Below, one piece after another: positions 44,466 to 52,379 of a stretch of 54,683 nt of DNA. How positions within the stretch are numbered: position 1 is the stretch's first letter; each line of letters starts with the position of its first letter. The DNA comes from Clostridia bacterium (GTDB lineage: Bacteria; Bacillota; Clostridia; Oscillospirales; CAG-272): contig JAFXJH010000132.1 of assembly GCA_017532425.1 (NCBI GenBank), positions 1 to 54,683 on the forward strand. The letters run 5' to 3'. The position numbers and the translations under genes were made by a program. The notes under the pieces are model-generated. The model worked only from the letters and a program-made list of their open reading frames with translations. It searched no databases and was not told the DNA's origin.

Positions 44466-45860
44466 TTATTTCTCTTCAGAGTTCTTTCTGCCTTTGTTGA
44501 GTACAATGTTTACAATGATACCGAGAATGAGCGCACAAGCGATGGATGTGATATATACCTTGCCAATGGACATTGCCATTCCGCCGATGCCGGGGATAAG
44601 GATTGCAGAAACCGTGAAGAGGTTTGCATTGTTTTCGAGGTCGACCTTCTGGATCATCTTGAGACCGGAAACCGCGATGAAACCGTAAAGGGTGACACAT
44701 ACGCCGCCCATTACGCAACCGGGGATAGAATCAAGGAATGCAACGAAGGGAGACACGAAGGAGATAAGCATGGCCATAATAGCGGTTGTTGTGATGGTAG
44801 CAACAGAAGCGTTTCTCGTGATAGCTACGCAACCAACGCTTTCGCCGTAGGTGGTATTGGGGCATCCGCCGAAGAATGCGCCTGCAACAGATCCAACGCC
44901 GTCACCGAGAAGTGTGCGGTGGAGACCGGGCTCTTCAAGAAGATCCTTGTCAATGATGGTGGAAAGGTTCTTGTGGTCAGCGATGTGTTCAGCAAATACA
45001 ACGAATGCAACGGGAATATAAGCAACTGCAACTGTTGCGATGTAAGAGCCGTTAATTTCCTTAACGCCCTTGAATGCTTCAACGAATGTGAACTCGGGAA
45101 GCGCGATGAAGGTCTTGAGGCTTACTCCGCCGTCAACGAGAGCCTTGAAGGGAGCAAAATCAATAACCTTGATAGCATCGATTCCTGCCGCATAGCCGAT
45201 AACTGTGAAAATGAGAGCAACAGCATAGCCTGCGAGGATACCGATAATGAAAGGGATGAGCTTGGTCATCTTCTTGCCGTATGTGGAAGCACAGATTACA
45301 ACGAAGAATGTAACGATAGCACAGATAAGAGATACCCAAATGTAGGGTGACATAACGAAGAAGCTGGACGTACCGAAGTTTGCCTTAGGGCCGTAGGAGA
45401 ATACGTCGTTAACAGCTGCACCTGCGAGAGAAAGACCGATAAGAGCAACTGTCGGTCCGATAACTGCAGCGGGCATGAGCTTGTTTATCCAGTTAACGCC
45501 TGCAAACTTAACGATGAGAGCGATAACAACGTAAACAAGACCTGCGAAAGCGGCACCTATGATAAGGCCTGCATATCCTGCGGATGCGGAAACTGCACCT
45601 GCAAATGCTGCAACCATAGAGCCTATGAATGCGAAGGACGAGCCAAGGAATACGGGGCTGCGGAATTTAGTGAAAAGCTGATAAATGATAGTTCCCACAC
45701 CTGCACCGAAAAGAGCTGCAGAAGCAGTCATTCCGTTACCGACGATAGCGGGAACAGCGATCGTTGCAGCCATTATCGCAAGAAGCTGCTGAATAGCGAA
45801 AACGATAAGCTGCGGAAATTTGGGTTTGTCGTGGATGTCGTAGATAAGATTTTTAGCCAT
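44466..45860 (-). CDS. uraA: Uracil permease (NCS2 family)
   Basis: A 464-residue NCS2 transporter with 14 predicted helices; the N-terminus QLIVFAIQQLLAIMAATIAVP and the FVVFAEHIADHKNL and GGCPNTTYGESVG segments are characteristic. The Glu in FAEHIADH and the TTYGE motif line the substrate site in UraA. Adjacent upp supports uracil as substrate. GGAGG lies 6 bases before the ATG. The promoter is at 45919-45947, with a small hairpin in the leader (45881-45899). Confidence 0.95.
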   Translation of the reverse strand: MAKNLIYDIHDKPKFPQLIVFAIQQLLAIMAATIAVPAIVGNGMTASAALFGAGVGTIIYQLFTKFRSPVFLGSSFAFIGSMVAAFAGAVSASAGYAGLIIGAAFAGLVYVVIALIVKFAGVNWINKLMPAAVIGPTVALIGLSLAGAAVNDVFSYGPKANFGTSSFFVMSPYIWVSLICAIVTFFVVICASTYGKKMTKLIPFIIGILAGYAVALIFTVIGYAAGIDAIKVIDFAPFKALVDGGVSLKTFIALPEFTFVEAFKGVKEINGSYIATVAVAYIPVAFVVFAEHIADHKNLSTIIDKDLLEEPGLHRTLLGDGVGSVAGAFFGGCPNTTYGESVGCVAITRNASVATITTTAIMAMLISFVSPFVAFLDSIPGCVMGGVCVTLYGFIAVSGLKMIQKVDLENNANLFTVSAILIPGIGGMAMSIGKVYITSIACALILGIIVNIVLNKGRKNSEEK

Positions 45861-45880
45861 GATCTTCCTCCATTAGTTTT

Positions 45881-45899
45881 CGGTAATGAAAACTTACCG
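45881..45899 (-). other. Small hairpin in the uraA leader
   Basis: CGGTAA and TTACCG arms with a 7-base loop, between the transcript start and the GGAGG site. It is too small for a PyrR-type attenuator; role unknown. Confidence 0.4.
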
Positions 45900-45918
45900 T
45901 ATTTTTTTATTTCATATC

Positions 45919-45947
45919 ATTATATCACATATATTTTTTTTAGTCAA
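45919..45947 (-). promoter_or_regulatory. Sigma-A promoter of uraA-upp
   Basis: On the minus strand TTGACT (45942-45947), 17-bp spacer, TATAAT (45919-45924) with extended -10 TGA. Confidence 0.88.
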
Positions 45948-46009
45948 CATTTTATGACACTAAAAAAGATTTTTCGTCAAAAAAAATTAATATAAATTTA
46001 AATATTGTG

Positions 46010-47245
46010 TTATATAAGTCGAAGCACGGTGTCTGTACCGTCATCAGAGTCGGGCATAACGATCTCGTATCCTTCGGACGTTCTTTTCATCGAAAGAGAA
46101 ACATCTTCGAAGTATGCAGAGGAAAACTCGCGCCCGTTTTTCGGAAGAGGCAATTTTAAAATACCGTCACACGGAGCGTTCAGAACGTGGAGATAAACTG
46201 TAGTGCCGTCCTCGGATTCTGTAGATACACCCCACTCATCTTTTGATAGTGTCGAATTTGGTGCGGTAGGGTAGCATCTTCCCGGGACTGTGCCGTATAT
46301 ACCGTCGTGTGATCTGAGAAGATCACCAAGCTCACAAAGAAGCTCGTAAACACCGTCCTCCCAGCTCTGATCGAGATACGGACCGCACGACCACGCAATT
46401 CCTGCGTTGTGCTGTCCCTCTACAGATATGGTGCGAATAGTATAGCGGTAAAGATTTCGTGCGTCTGTGGGAGCCTTTCCGCCTCGCGCCCACCAGTTGC
46501 CGATCTGTCTGTTTACCTGTGAGTAATGAACGGGAAGGCTGTCCGAATCACAGCTTTCGATAGAGCCGTAGTATTCGGATACCAGAAAATCAGAGTATGG
46601 GTGCTTTACTTCGTTTGCGGTTACTCCCGTGTTGATGAATATTACTCCGTCCGGGTTATGTGCCTTGACAGCATCGCAGACCCTTATATCAGGACCGTGC
46701 TGATCAAACCAAAAGCCGGCTATCTCATTTCCGTATCTGTCATATATTTCGTCTATAAGGCGTATGAGAAACTCACATCGACCATCAGAATTTTGATACC
46801 AACCCATCTTGATAAGATCGTCGTCCTCAATATCGTGATCGTCGTTGGGCGGAAGATAAAGAACGAGCGGTATTTTGTACTGTTTAAGCCCGTCAATAAG
46901 CTTCTGAATAAGGTCAGATCCTTCTGTGCATTTGTGAGAGCATCCGACACTCATCATGGTTTGGGAAGGAAATAGCAGATTGAATCCTGCGTGCGCGGCT
47001 GTAAATACCACGTACTGCGCTCCCAGTCTGTGTGCGATCTGCGCAAATTTTTTGCCGTCGAAGAGAAAAGCAGCCTCTTCGGCGGAGCGTGCGGTGCGAG
47101 GATCGCTCTGCGAAAAATGCGTGCCTCCCCAATTCTTCCCCTTGTTTTTCGGATAGGTTGCATACGTATAGTGTGTAAAAAGTCCTACGCGCGCTTTGGA
47201 GAAATATTCAATATAGTTTGTAATTCCTGCGTCTTTGTCTGTCAT
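46010..47245 (-). CDS. GH29-like alpha-L-fucosidase, intracellular
   Basis: A 411-residue protein of the alpha-L-fucosidase (GH29) class. Features are VGLFTHYTYATYP near the start, AQYVVFTAAHAGFNLLFPS (the KYxVLTAKHHDGF region of the family) and GFWFDQHGPD, where the Asp is the likely nucleophile. The family would remove terminal fucose from oligosaccharides such as host glycans. There is no signal peptide, so substrates must be imported. GGAG lies 8 bases before the ATG. The promoter has operator-like repeats (47255-47316). No transporter is adjacent. Confidence 0.82.
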   Translation of the reverse strand: MTDKDAGITNYIEYFSKARVGLFTHYTYATYPKNKGKNWGGTHFSQSDPRTARSAEEAAFLFDGKKFAQIAHRLGAQYVVFTAAHAGFNLLFPSQTMMSVGCSHKCTEGSDLIQKLIDGLKQYKIPLVLYLPPNDDHDIEDDDLIKMGWYQNSDGRCEFLIRLIDEIYDRYGNEIAGFWFDQHGPDIRVCDAVKAHNPDGVIFINTGVTANEVKHPYSDFLVSEYYGSIESCDSDSLPVHYSQVNRQIGNWWARGGKAPTDARNLYRYTIRTISVEGQHNAGIAWSCGPYLDQSWEDGVYELLCELGDLLRSHDGIYGTVPGRCYPTAPNSTLSKDEWGVSTESEDGTTVYLHVLNAPCDGILKLPLPKNGREFSSAYFEDVSLSMKRTSEGYEIVMPDSDDGTDTVLRLI

Positions 47246-47254
47246 AGCTCATAT

Positions 47255-47278
47255 CTCCTTGATACGTTTGTCAAGGAG
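47255..47278. promoter_or_regulatory. Operator-like palindrome at the fucosidase start site
   Basis: CTCCTTGA and TCAAGGAG, 8-bp arms around 8 bases, directly after the -10 box and including the ribosome site. It could be a repressor operator, or a hairpin if transcription starts upstream of it. Confidence 0.5.
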
Positions 47279-47308
47279 ATTATATCATATTTGACGTGTA
47301 AATTTCAA
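47279..47308 (-). promoter_or_regulatory. Sigma-A promoter of the fucosidase gene
   Basis: On the minus strand TTGAAA (47303-47308), 18-bp spacer, TATAAT (47279-47284) with extended -10. Direct repeats ATATTTGAC at 47287-47295 and 47308-47316, exactly 21 bp apart, flank the -35. Confidence 0.8.
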
Positions 47309-47316
47309 TATTTGAC

Positions 47317-47354
47317 AAAAAAAGATCCCGATCTATAGATCGGGATCTTTTTTT
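47317..47354. terminator. Bidirectional terminator after the two-component cluster
   Basis: AAAAAAAGATCCCGATC and its complement around TATA, symmetric, with an A-run on one side and a T-run on the other. It overlaps the stop of the 47353 gene. Confidence 0.9.
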
Positions 47355-47775
47355 ATTTCATAAGCTCGTCGGTAAGACGGATAATTTCGGGTGCGATCTT
47401 GCGTCGCTCTTTTTTTATGATGTAATTGTATATCGGGTAGGCAATACAAACGAGAATTATACCGATAACTCCGATAATAATGCCGATAAGCATTCCAAGG
47501 TGGCTGTAAGTACCGAGGATATCGGCAAGGTCGGACATAGCAAGACTCATTCCGAGTCCGAGAATAAGAGTGCCGATAATTCCGAAAATAAGAGCATAAG
47601 CCGTCGCTTTTGATGTGACCGCCTGATCAAGTCTTCGAAGCTTGATCATTTTGTCCTCTTTGTCACGAGGAGTGTCATCGAACGGGGAAGAATATTTCAT
47701 TCGTATCTTTTTTATTTCGTTCTGCTCTTTGGCAGAATACGTGAAGGAAAAGGGTTCTTTTTCTTTGTTTTCCAT
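47353..47775 (-). CDS. Two-helix membrane protein, paralog of the gene at 50653
   Basis: A 140-residue protein: a charged N-terminal half (to about 55), two transmembrane helices and a basic C-terminal tail (IKKERRKIAPEIIRLTDELMK). It aligns with the protein at 50653-51018 over GMSL.M.D and IGVxGxI...YPIY and the tail. Such proteins are sometimes labelled dihydropteridine reductase in databases, which the sequence does not support. The ATG overlaps the previous stop by one base, so it is coupled to the 47775-48665 gene. Confidence 0.75.
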   Translation of the reverse strand: MENKEKEPFSFTYSAKEQNEIKKIRMKYSSPFDDTPRDKEDKMIKLRRLDQAVTSKATAYALIFGIIGTLILGLGMSLAMSDLADILGTYSHLGMLIGIIIGVIGIILVCIAYPIYNYIIKKERRKIAPEIIRLTDELMK

Positions 47776-48665
47776 TAGTTTTTTACCTCTGTTTGTTGTT
47801 TTAACGTTTTTAATCTTTTGCCGCTTTGTACTATCATATATACCGACATTATAAGTATAAACAGCGATACCGCACCGCCGGTAAGACCGAGAAAGAGCTT
47901 GCTTGAAATCGGTGTCATACTGTCGCCGAAGGTGGTCAGCATGGTCGATTCAAGAGTAAGCATGGACACGCTTGCGGCGGCAAGGCTGATCGCTTTCGAC
48001 GCGGAGTATACCGGACTGTTGTATTTTCGGTATTTTATTATGCCGATAATGGCAAGAGTAAATGCCGTGAAGGTGTATGCCGCCATCGCGATCGTTGTTA
48101 TTTCGTGATGAACGAACGTCCTGTTCCAGTATACCATAAAGAATATGATAAGCGATAAAGCAAGATTCATCAAAAGAAATATCATACCGCACGCGCGGTA
48201 TTTTATAAGCTCTGCCTTCATTTTTTCGCCCGGCCTGTACTTTCGTGTGTGACACGCTAAAAAAAAGCGCATAATTGCGAGAAAAATATAGTATCCCGCA
48301 AGCGAATAAAACCAAAAGGTCTTGTGCAGATATCCGAGACCTAACTGGAAAAGTGCATAAGCAATATTCAGTATAAGCGTTCCGTACAGCGATACGTTGA
48401 CTCGAAGCCGTGCATCTGCCTGCCATTTGAGCGCATATTTGTTTTCGTTTTTGAAGCTTTTGAAAAAATTTATTATATTCGGTATCCTTGCACACCAGAT
48501 ACTCAGCGTGTAGAAGGCTATAACGTAAGAAATTATCGCGGTAACAGAGTCGGACTCAAGTGCTACCATCGAATATACGAGAAAGACCGTGGCGATCGGG
48601 AGCAAAATTATCATTATGGCGATATGAGGAAATAAAAGTGCTTTTCCAAGCTTCCTAAGCTTCAT
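47775..48665 (-). CDS. Polytopic membrane protein, unknown
   Basis: No family recognised. The protein has 296 residues and about eight predicted transmembrane helices, with a basic loop (CHTRKYRPGEKMKAELIKYRA) near the middle. The start at 48665 has GGAG 7 bases upstream; an earlier in-frame start would add a Cys-rich 17-residue piece without a site. It lies 78 bases after the histidine kinase and one base overlaps the next gene, which suggests a shared operon with the two-component system. A hairpin at 48718-48744 could reduce readthrough. Confidence 0.7.
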   Translation of the reverse strand: MKLRKLGKALLFPHIAIMIILLPIATVFLVYSMVALESDSVTAIISYVIAFYTLSIWCARIPNIINFFKSFKNENKYALKWQADARLRVNVSLYGTLILNIAYALFQLGLGYLHKTFWFYSLAGYYIFLAIMRFFLACHTRKYRPGEKMKAELIKYRACGMIFLLMNLALSLIIFFMVYWNRTFVHHEITTIAMAAYTFTAFTLAIIGIIKYRKYNSPVYSASKAISLAAASVSMLTLESTMLTTFGDSMTPISSKLFLGLTGGAVSLFILIMSVYMIVQSGKRLKTLKQQTEVKN

Positions 48666-48717
48666 GTTGATCTCCGTTCCGCTGTCATATGGACAGCTGC
48701 AGAAATAGTAATTCAAG

Positions 48718-48744
48718 GCGTGAAACAGATTTGAATTTTCACGC
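48718..48744 (-). other. Hairpin at the end of the histidine kinase gene
   Basis: GCGTGAAA and TTTCACGC with an 11-base loop, overlapping the kinase stop. No T-run follows, so it is likely a processing or stability element rather than a full terminator. Confidence 0.45.
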
Positions 48745-49817
48745 TATTTTCTTCTGATCCTTACAGTGAAGGTGCTGCCGACACCGACGGCGCTTTCAAC
48801 GCTTATCTCGCCCTGCATAATATCTATAACACGCTTTACAAGTGCAAGACCGAGACCGTTGCCCTGCACGCTGTGAGAGCTGTCACCCTGATAGAATTTT
48901 TCGAAAATGTGAGCACCGACCTCTGCACTCATACCGCATCCCGTGTCCCTTACCTTAACTGTTGCGTGATTCTCGGTCGCGCTGAGCGATACTGACACTT
49001 TTCCGCCCGCATTGGTGAATTTAAAGGCGTTTGACAAGAGATTGTTCCATACAAGACTCAAAAGCTCGGAATCAGCCTTCACCGTTACCGATTCGGCAAT
49101 ATCGGTGTCGAGCTCGATGTCTGCCTTTTCCCATACGCTTTCAAACTGCAAAATAGATTCGCAAAGCTGCTCACTAAGATCAAATTCGGTAGCATTAGGA
49201 TATATCTGCTGATTTTCAAGTCGGTTGAGCTTGAGGATGTTCGTCATCATTTCAGCCATTCGGCGGGACGCGTCGCTTATACCCTTGGCGTATTCAAGGC
49301 GCTCCTCTTCGGAAAGGTCGGGAGACTGTAAAAGCGTGCCGTAGTTTTGCATTACGGCAAGCGGGGTCTTCATTTCGTGAGATACATTAGCAATAAAATC
49401 TGTGCGGAGTGTCTCGACGCTTGAAAGCTCTTCTGCCATCTTGTTGAAGCATTCGATAATGCGGTTGAAGGCATCCTCCGATCCGAGCTTGCCCAAAGGC
49501 TTAACTCTGACCGAAAAATCGCCCTGAACAATTTTTTCTGCAGCTTCGGTTATTCTGTTTGCAGGACCTTCAACGGCAAGCTTTCTGCGGATGGCATCGA
49601 TAACTGTAAAAATAAGACTGAGCAGTATAACGTTCAAAAAGGTTATTTTTGCCGCATCGCTTATGTTTTCGTCCGTAAGCGTCAGTCCAAGCGAATCGCG
49701 CAGAGTGTCTACGAAAAGCATCGTACAGCAGGTTATAACGAAAGCAACGAGCAAAAAGAAAATGCAGTAGTGGTTTATCCATCTGAGAAGATTTTTTACG
49801 AAATTTTCTTTTTTCAT
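48744..49817 (-). CDS. Sensor histidine kinase (HAMP, HisKA, HATPase)
   Basis: A 357-residue membrane sensor with two transmembrane helices (about 16-37 and 57-76) and a very short extracytoplasmic loop (DTLRDSLGLTLTDENISDAAK). HAMP follows, then HisKA with the phospho-accepting His in NVSHEMKTPL (His147), and HATPase_c with N box and GxG motifs (VRDTGCGMSA, GNGLGLALVK). The small loop suggests sensing in or near the membrane. It overlaps the response regulator by 4 bases (ATGA). Confidence 0.94.
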   Translation of the reverse strand: MKKENFVKNLLRWINHYCIFFLLVAFVITCCTMLFVDTLRDSLGLTLTDENISDAAKITFLNVILLSLIFTVIDAIRRKLAVEGPANRITEAAEKIVQGDFSVRVKPLGKLGSEDAFNRIIECFNKMAEELSSVETLRTDFIANVSHEMKTPLAVMQNYGTLLQSPDLSEEERLEYAKGISDASRRMAEMMTNILKLNRLENQQIYPNATEFDLSEQLCESILQFESVWEKADIELDTDIAESVTVKADSELLSLVWNNLLSNAFKFTNAGGKVSVSLSATENHATVKVRDTGCGMSAEVGAHIFEKFYQGDSSHSVQGNGLGLALVKRVIDIMQGEISVESAVGVGSTFTVRIRRK

Positions 49818-50485
49818 TTTATTACCGCCTTGTATCCGAGACCGTGAACGGTCTTTAACTCAAAAGCATCGCAGTCGGCAAGCTTTCCGCGGAGCTTGGT
49901 CATATATACGTCAACCGCACGGGGGGCGGTTTCGGTGTCGGCATCCCAGAATTCATCCATAAGCTGTGTTCTTGTAAATGTCTTTTTCGGATAGGATAAC
50001 AGCTTGTAAAGTATGCTGAATTCACGGTTGGTAAGAGATATCTCCTCGTCGCCGAGATAAGCGGTGTGCTCGTCTGCATCCATAACGAAGTTACCGATCT
50101 CAAGCTTTCTGCTTGAAGCTATTTTTGCACGGCGGAGAAGGGCTCCGATACGCAGAAAAAGCTCGTCGAGGTCGATCGGCTTTACCATATAATCGTCCAC
50201 GCCGATGCGGAATCCGCGCTGCTTAGAGGCAATATCGTCTCTTGCGGTCATAAAGAGAATGGGTATCTCCTCGTTTAACTCGCGCACACTTCTCGCAAAT
50301 TCAAAGCCGTCAGTTCCGGGCATCATAATATCGGAAACGATAAGATCAAACATATTTTCATAAAGAGCATCGTATGCCTTGTTTGCGTTAAGACATCCGA
50401 CAGACTCGTATCCGCTTCGGTTCAGAAAAGAGCAGACAGTTTTGTTAAGCTCCTTGTCATCCTCTACAACCAATATTTTAAACAT
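49814..50485 (-). CDS. OmpR-family response regulator
   Basis: A 223-residue receiver plus winged-helix protein. Phospho-acceptor Asp52 is in SDIMMPGTDG; DDYMVKPID carries the conserved Lys; the C-terminal winged helix has SLTNREFSILYKLLSYP and TVHGLGYK. The start MFKILVVEDD at 50485 has GAGG upstream; in-frame starts further up are not family-like. A TATACT with extended -10 (50522-50527, minus strand) lies upstream, with an imperfect TAACA/TGTTA repeat nearby that could be an autoregulatory site. Confidence 0.94.
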   Translation of the reverse strand: MFKILVVEDDKELNKTVCSFLNRSGYESVGCLNANKAYDALYENMFDLIVSDIMMPGTDGFEFARSVRELNEEIPILFMTARDDIASKQRGFRIGVDDYMVKPIDLDELFLRIGALLRRAKIASSRKLEIGNFVMDADEHTAYLGDEEISLTNREFSILYKLLSYPKKTFTRTQLMDEFWDADTETAPRAVDVYMTKLRGKLADCDAFELKTVHGLGYKAVIK

Positions 50486-50590
50486 AGCGTTACCTCTGCA
50501 TAATTCTTTTATAGTTTCTATAGTATAACACCCAAATGTTAAGATTTTGTTTGCGTTTTGACATTTTTGAAAAAAAGATAGATAAATATA

Positions 50591-50630
50591 GATAAAAAAT
50601 AAGACAACAGCCATATAGCGTTGTCTTATT
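50591..50630 (-). terminator. Terminator of the gene at 50653
   Basis: AATAAGACAA (50598-50607) pairs with TTGTCTTATT (50621-50630). On the minus strand the stem is followed by TTTTTT. Confidence 0.85.
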
Positions 50631-50652
50631 GCGGTCATGGTCTGTAAGCAGC

Positions 50653-51018
50653 TTAGCCCTTTACTATTTTATTGCTGAGCTCAATGATCTCTTTTGCGTA
50701 TCTCTTTCGGCGAGAGGTGAGAATTTTCTTGTATATGGGATAGCATATAATTGCCATTATCATTCCGACAACACCGATAACGATTCCGGGTATCATAGCG
50801 TCAGGCATTCCGATGGTTGCTCCGATATCTGTCATAACAAGGCTCATACCGCTGCCCATTATAATGGCACTGATGCTTCCGAAAATGTAAGCGAAGATAT
50901 TTGCGGGACGCTTTACCTTAGAGTCAAGCGCGCGAAGAGCGTCAAGCTGAGTGTGTTCTTTTTCTGTATACTGTGTGCGTATTTTCTGTACGAGATATTC
51001 TTGATCGTTTCTGTTCAT
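50653..51018 (-). CDS. Two-helix membrane protein, paralog of the gene at 47353
   Basis: A 121-residue protein with an acidic/basic N-terminal segment (YLVQKIRTQYTEKEHTQLDALRALDSKV), two transmembrane helices (about 40-62 and 72-92) and a basic tail (SRRKRYAKEIIELSNKIVKG). It aligns with 47353-47775, and the two genes bracket the response regulator, kinase and polytopic protein. Function unknown. GAGG lies 9 bases before the ATG, and its own terminator follows. Confidence 0.78.
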   Translation of the reverse strand: MNRNDQEYLVQKIRTQYTEKEHTQLDALRALDSKVKRPANIFAYIFGSISAIIMGSGMSLVMTDIGATIGMPDAMIPGIVIGVVGMIMAIICYPIYKKILTSRRKRYAKEIIELSNKIVKG

Positions 51019-51068
51019 GATTTTTTCCTCTTTTCTTGTTTTACGTTTTATTTTTATATTTGTTTTAA

Positions 51069-51284
51069 TTACTTATTGTTTGAAAGTCTTTTCTTGGTGT
51101 CTTCTACAGACTCGCCATCCTTTGAGAAGACCTTTTCGATGATCTTGTCGTTTACTTTATTAAATCCTGTGACCGCGCCGCTTTCGATCTTTTTGTATCC
51201 GCTTACAACTCCGTTTTCGATCTTCTTGTAGCCATCTACTACCTTTTCTGCAATCTTTTCATTTACCTCTGTGAATTTTGACAT
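51069..51284 (-). CDS. Small repeat protein (11-residue repeats), hypothetical
   Basis: A 71-residue soluble protein with three near-identical 11-residue units: VVDGYKKIENG, VVSGYKKIESG, AVTGFNKVNDK. It ends with the charged SKDGESVEDTKKRLSNNK. Similar small proteins occur in many Clostridia without a known role; the pattern suggests an amphipathic helix or small solenoid. GGAG lies 8 bases before the ATG at 51284. No clear promoter was found upstream. Confidence 0.7.
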   Translation of the reverse strand: MSKFTEVNEKIAEKVVDGYKKIENGVVSGYKKIESGAVTGFNKVNDKIIEKVFSKDGESVEDTKKRLSNNK

Positions 51285-51424
51285 TGTCATATCTCCTTTA
51301 TATTTCGTATTTTGTATATGTTCTTGCTTTGTGGCTTTATTATATAGCTCTCTTATTTGCGAATTTTTTAAGAAATGTTTCTGAAATATTAAAAAGAATA
51401 ATATTTGAAAAAATTTAAAACCCA

Positions 51425-51453
51425 TTGACAAACGAATATACATAGATTACAAT
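51425..51453 (+). promoter_or_regulatory. Sigma-A promoter of the DUF4186 operon
   Basis: Consensus TTGACA (51425-51430), 17-bp spacer, TACAAT (51448-51453). It leaves a leader of about 95 bases before the DUF4186 start. Confidence 0.9.
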
Positions 51454-51556
51454 AAAACTGTAGCTTTGTTGAATTCGGCTTCAAGCAGAAATCGGAGCGG
51501 ATATTATCCCGAAAGAAATGATTGTATAGGGTATCTGACTTAAGGTAAATAAAATT

Positions 51557-51913
51557 ATGAGTACAATAGCAGAAACGTTAAAACGCCTGAAAAAATCAAG
51601 CTTCAGGGCGAAATTCCACCTTTCACAAAAGGATAAAGAATATGTAAATGAAAAGGGAATGGATACTGTGCGAAGACACTGTACCGACTTCGTCAGAGAA
51701 AGACTTGCACCTGCGTTTATAGCAAACGACGGAAAGCAGACTCCGATGCGAGGTCATCCCGTTTTTATTGCACAGCACGCCTGCGCCTGCTGTTGCCGCG
51801 GATGCCTTAAAAAATGGTATAACGTGGAGAAGGGAACTGTGCTTACCGAAATACAGCAGAAGAAGATAGTTGATCTCCTTATGGCGTGGATAGAAGAGCA
51901 AATGAATACTTAA
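51557..51913 (+). CDS. DUF4186 family protein
   Basis: A 118-residue soluble protein with the conserved core RGHPVFIAQHACACCCRGCLKKWY, four closely spaced Cys and His likely to bind a metal. The family function is unknown; members are found across bacteria. Its start has AAGG upstream. It is the first gene of a plus-strand operon with a DUF3795-like protein (35 bases on) and a radical SAM enzyme. Confidence 0.85.
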   Translation: MSTIAETLKRLKKSSFRAKFHLSQKDKEYVNEKGMDTVRRHCTDFVRERLAPAFIANDGKQTPMRGHPVFIAQHACACCCRGCLKKWYNVEKGTVLTEIQQKKIVDLLMAWIEEQMNT

Positions 51914-51947
51914 AAAGTCGAGTACAAAATTATAAAGGAGAATTTTT

Positions 51948-52379
51948 ATGAAAAGATCGATATGCGGAATTGACTGTGATAAATGTGAACTGAACACGAC
52001 GTGTAGCGGATGCGCTGAAAGCGGAGGCAGACCGTTTGGCGGCGAGTGTATGCTTGCAAAATGCGACAGAGAGGGAAAGCGCATTTGCGATATGAAGGCA
52101 AAGCTTATCGAGGAATTTAATGCACTTAATATTGATGATATGGAAGAGGTAACAGAGCTTTACGCACTGCGAGGATCTTTTGTTAATCTCGAATACGATC
52201 TGCCCGGTACTAAGAAGATAAAATTTTGGGACGACGATAGGATCTATCTCGGAAATCAGCTTTGTAAAAAGGGAAGTGACCGCTGTTACGGACTTACGGC
52301 AGACGAAAATTATCTTCTCGTTTGTGAGTATGGCGAAAACGGCAGCGATCCCGAGATAATAGTTTATAAAAAGAGATAA
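51948..52379 (+). CDS. DUF3795-like Cys-rich protein
   Basis: A 143-residue protein whose N-terminal half (CGIDCDKCELNTTCSGCAES... and CMLAKCDREGKRICD) resembles DUF3795, with at least eight Cys that could hold a metal or Fe-S cluster. The C-terminal half (KKIKFWDDDRIYLGNQLCKKG) is not recognised. AAAGGAG lies upstream of the ATG. The stop overlaps the ATG of the radical SAM gene by one base, so the two are tightly coupled. Confidence 0.75.
   Translation: MKRSICGIDCDKCELNTTCSGCAESGGRPFGGECMLAKCDREGKRICDMKAKLIEEFNALNIDDMEEVTELYALRGSFVNLEYDLPGTKKIKFWDDDRIYLGNQLCKKGSDRCYGLTADENYLLVCEYGENGSDPEIIVYKKR

Noticed and set aside
43800-45350. 516-codon open frame on the plus strand
   Set aside because: It lies antisense across upp and uraA, both clear genes. 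It has no ribosome site and a Cys/Asn/Ser-rich composition typical of shadow frames. Long antisense frames are common here because the genes avoid TTA, CTA and TCA codons.
45861-45947. PyrR-type attenuator upstream of uraA
   Set aside because: Only a 6-bp hairpin is present and no terminator/antiterminator pair or PyrR-binding loop could be seen.
47255-47278. Leader hairpin hiding the fucosidase ribosome site
   Set aside because: With the predicted promoter the transcript would start inside the left arm, so an operator is more likely than an RNA switch; not fully excluded.
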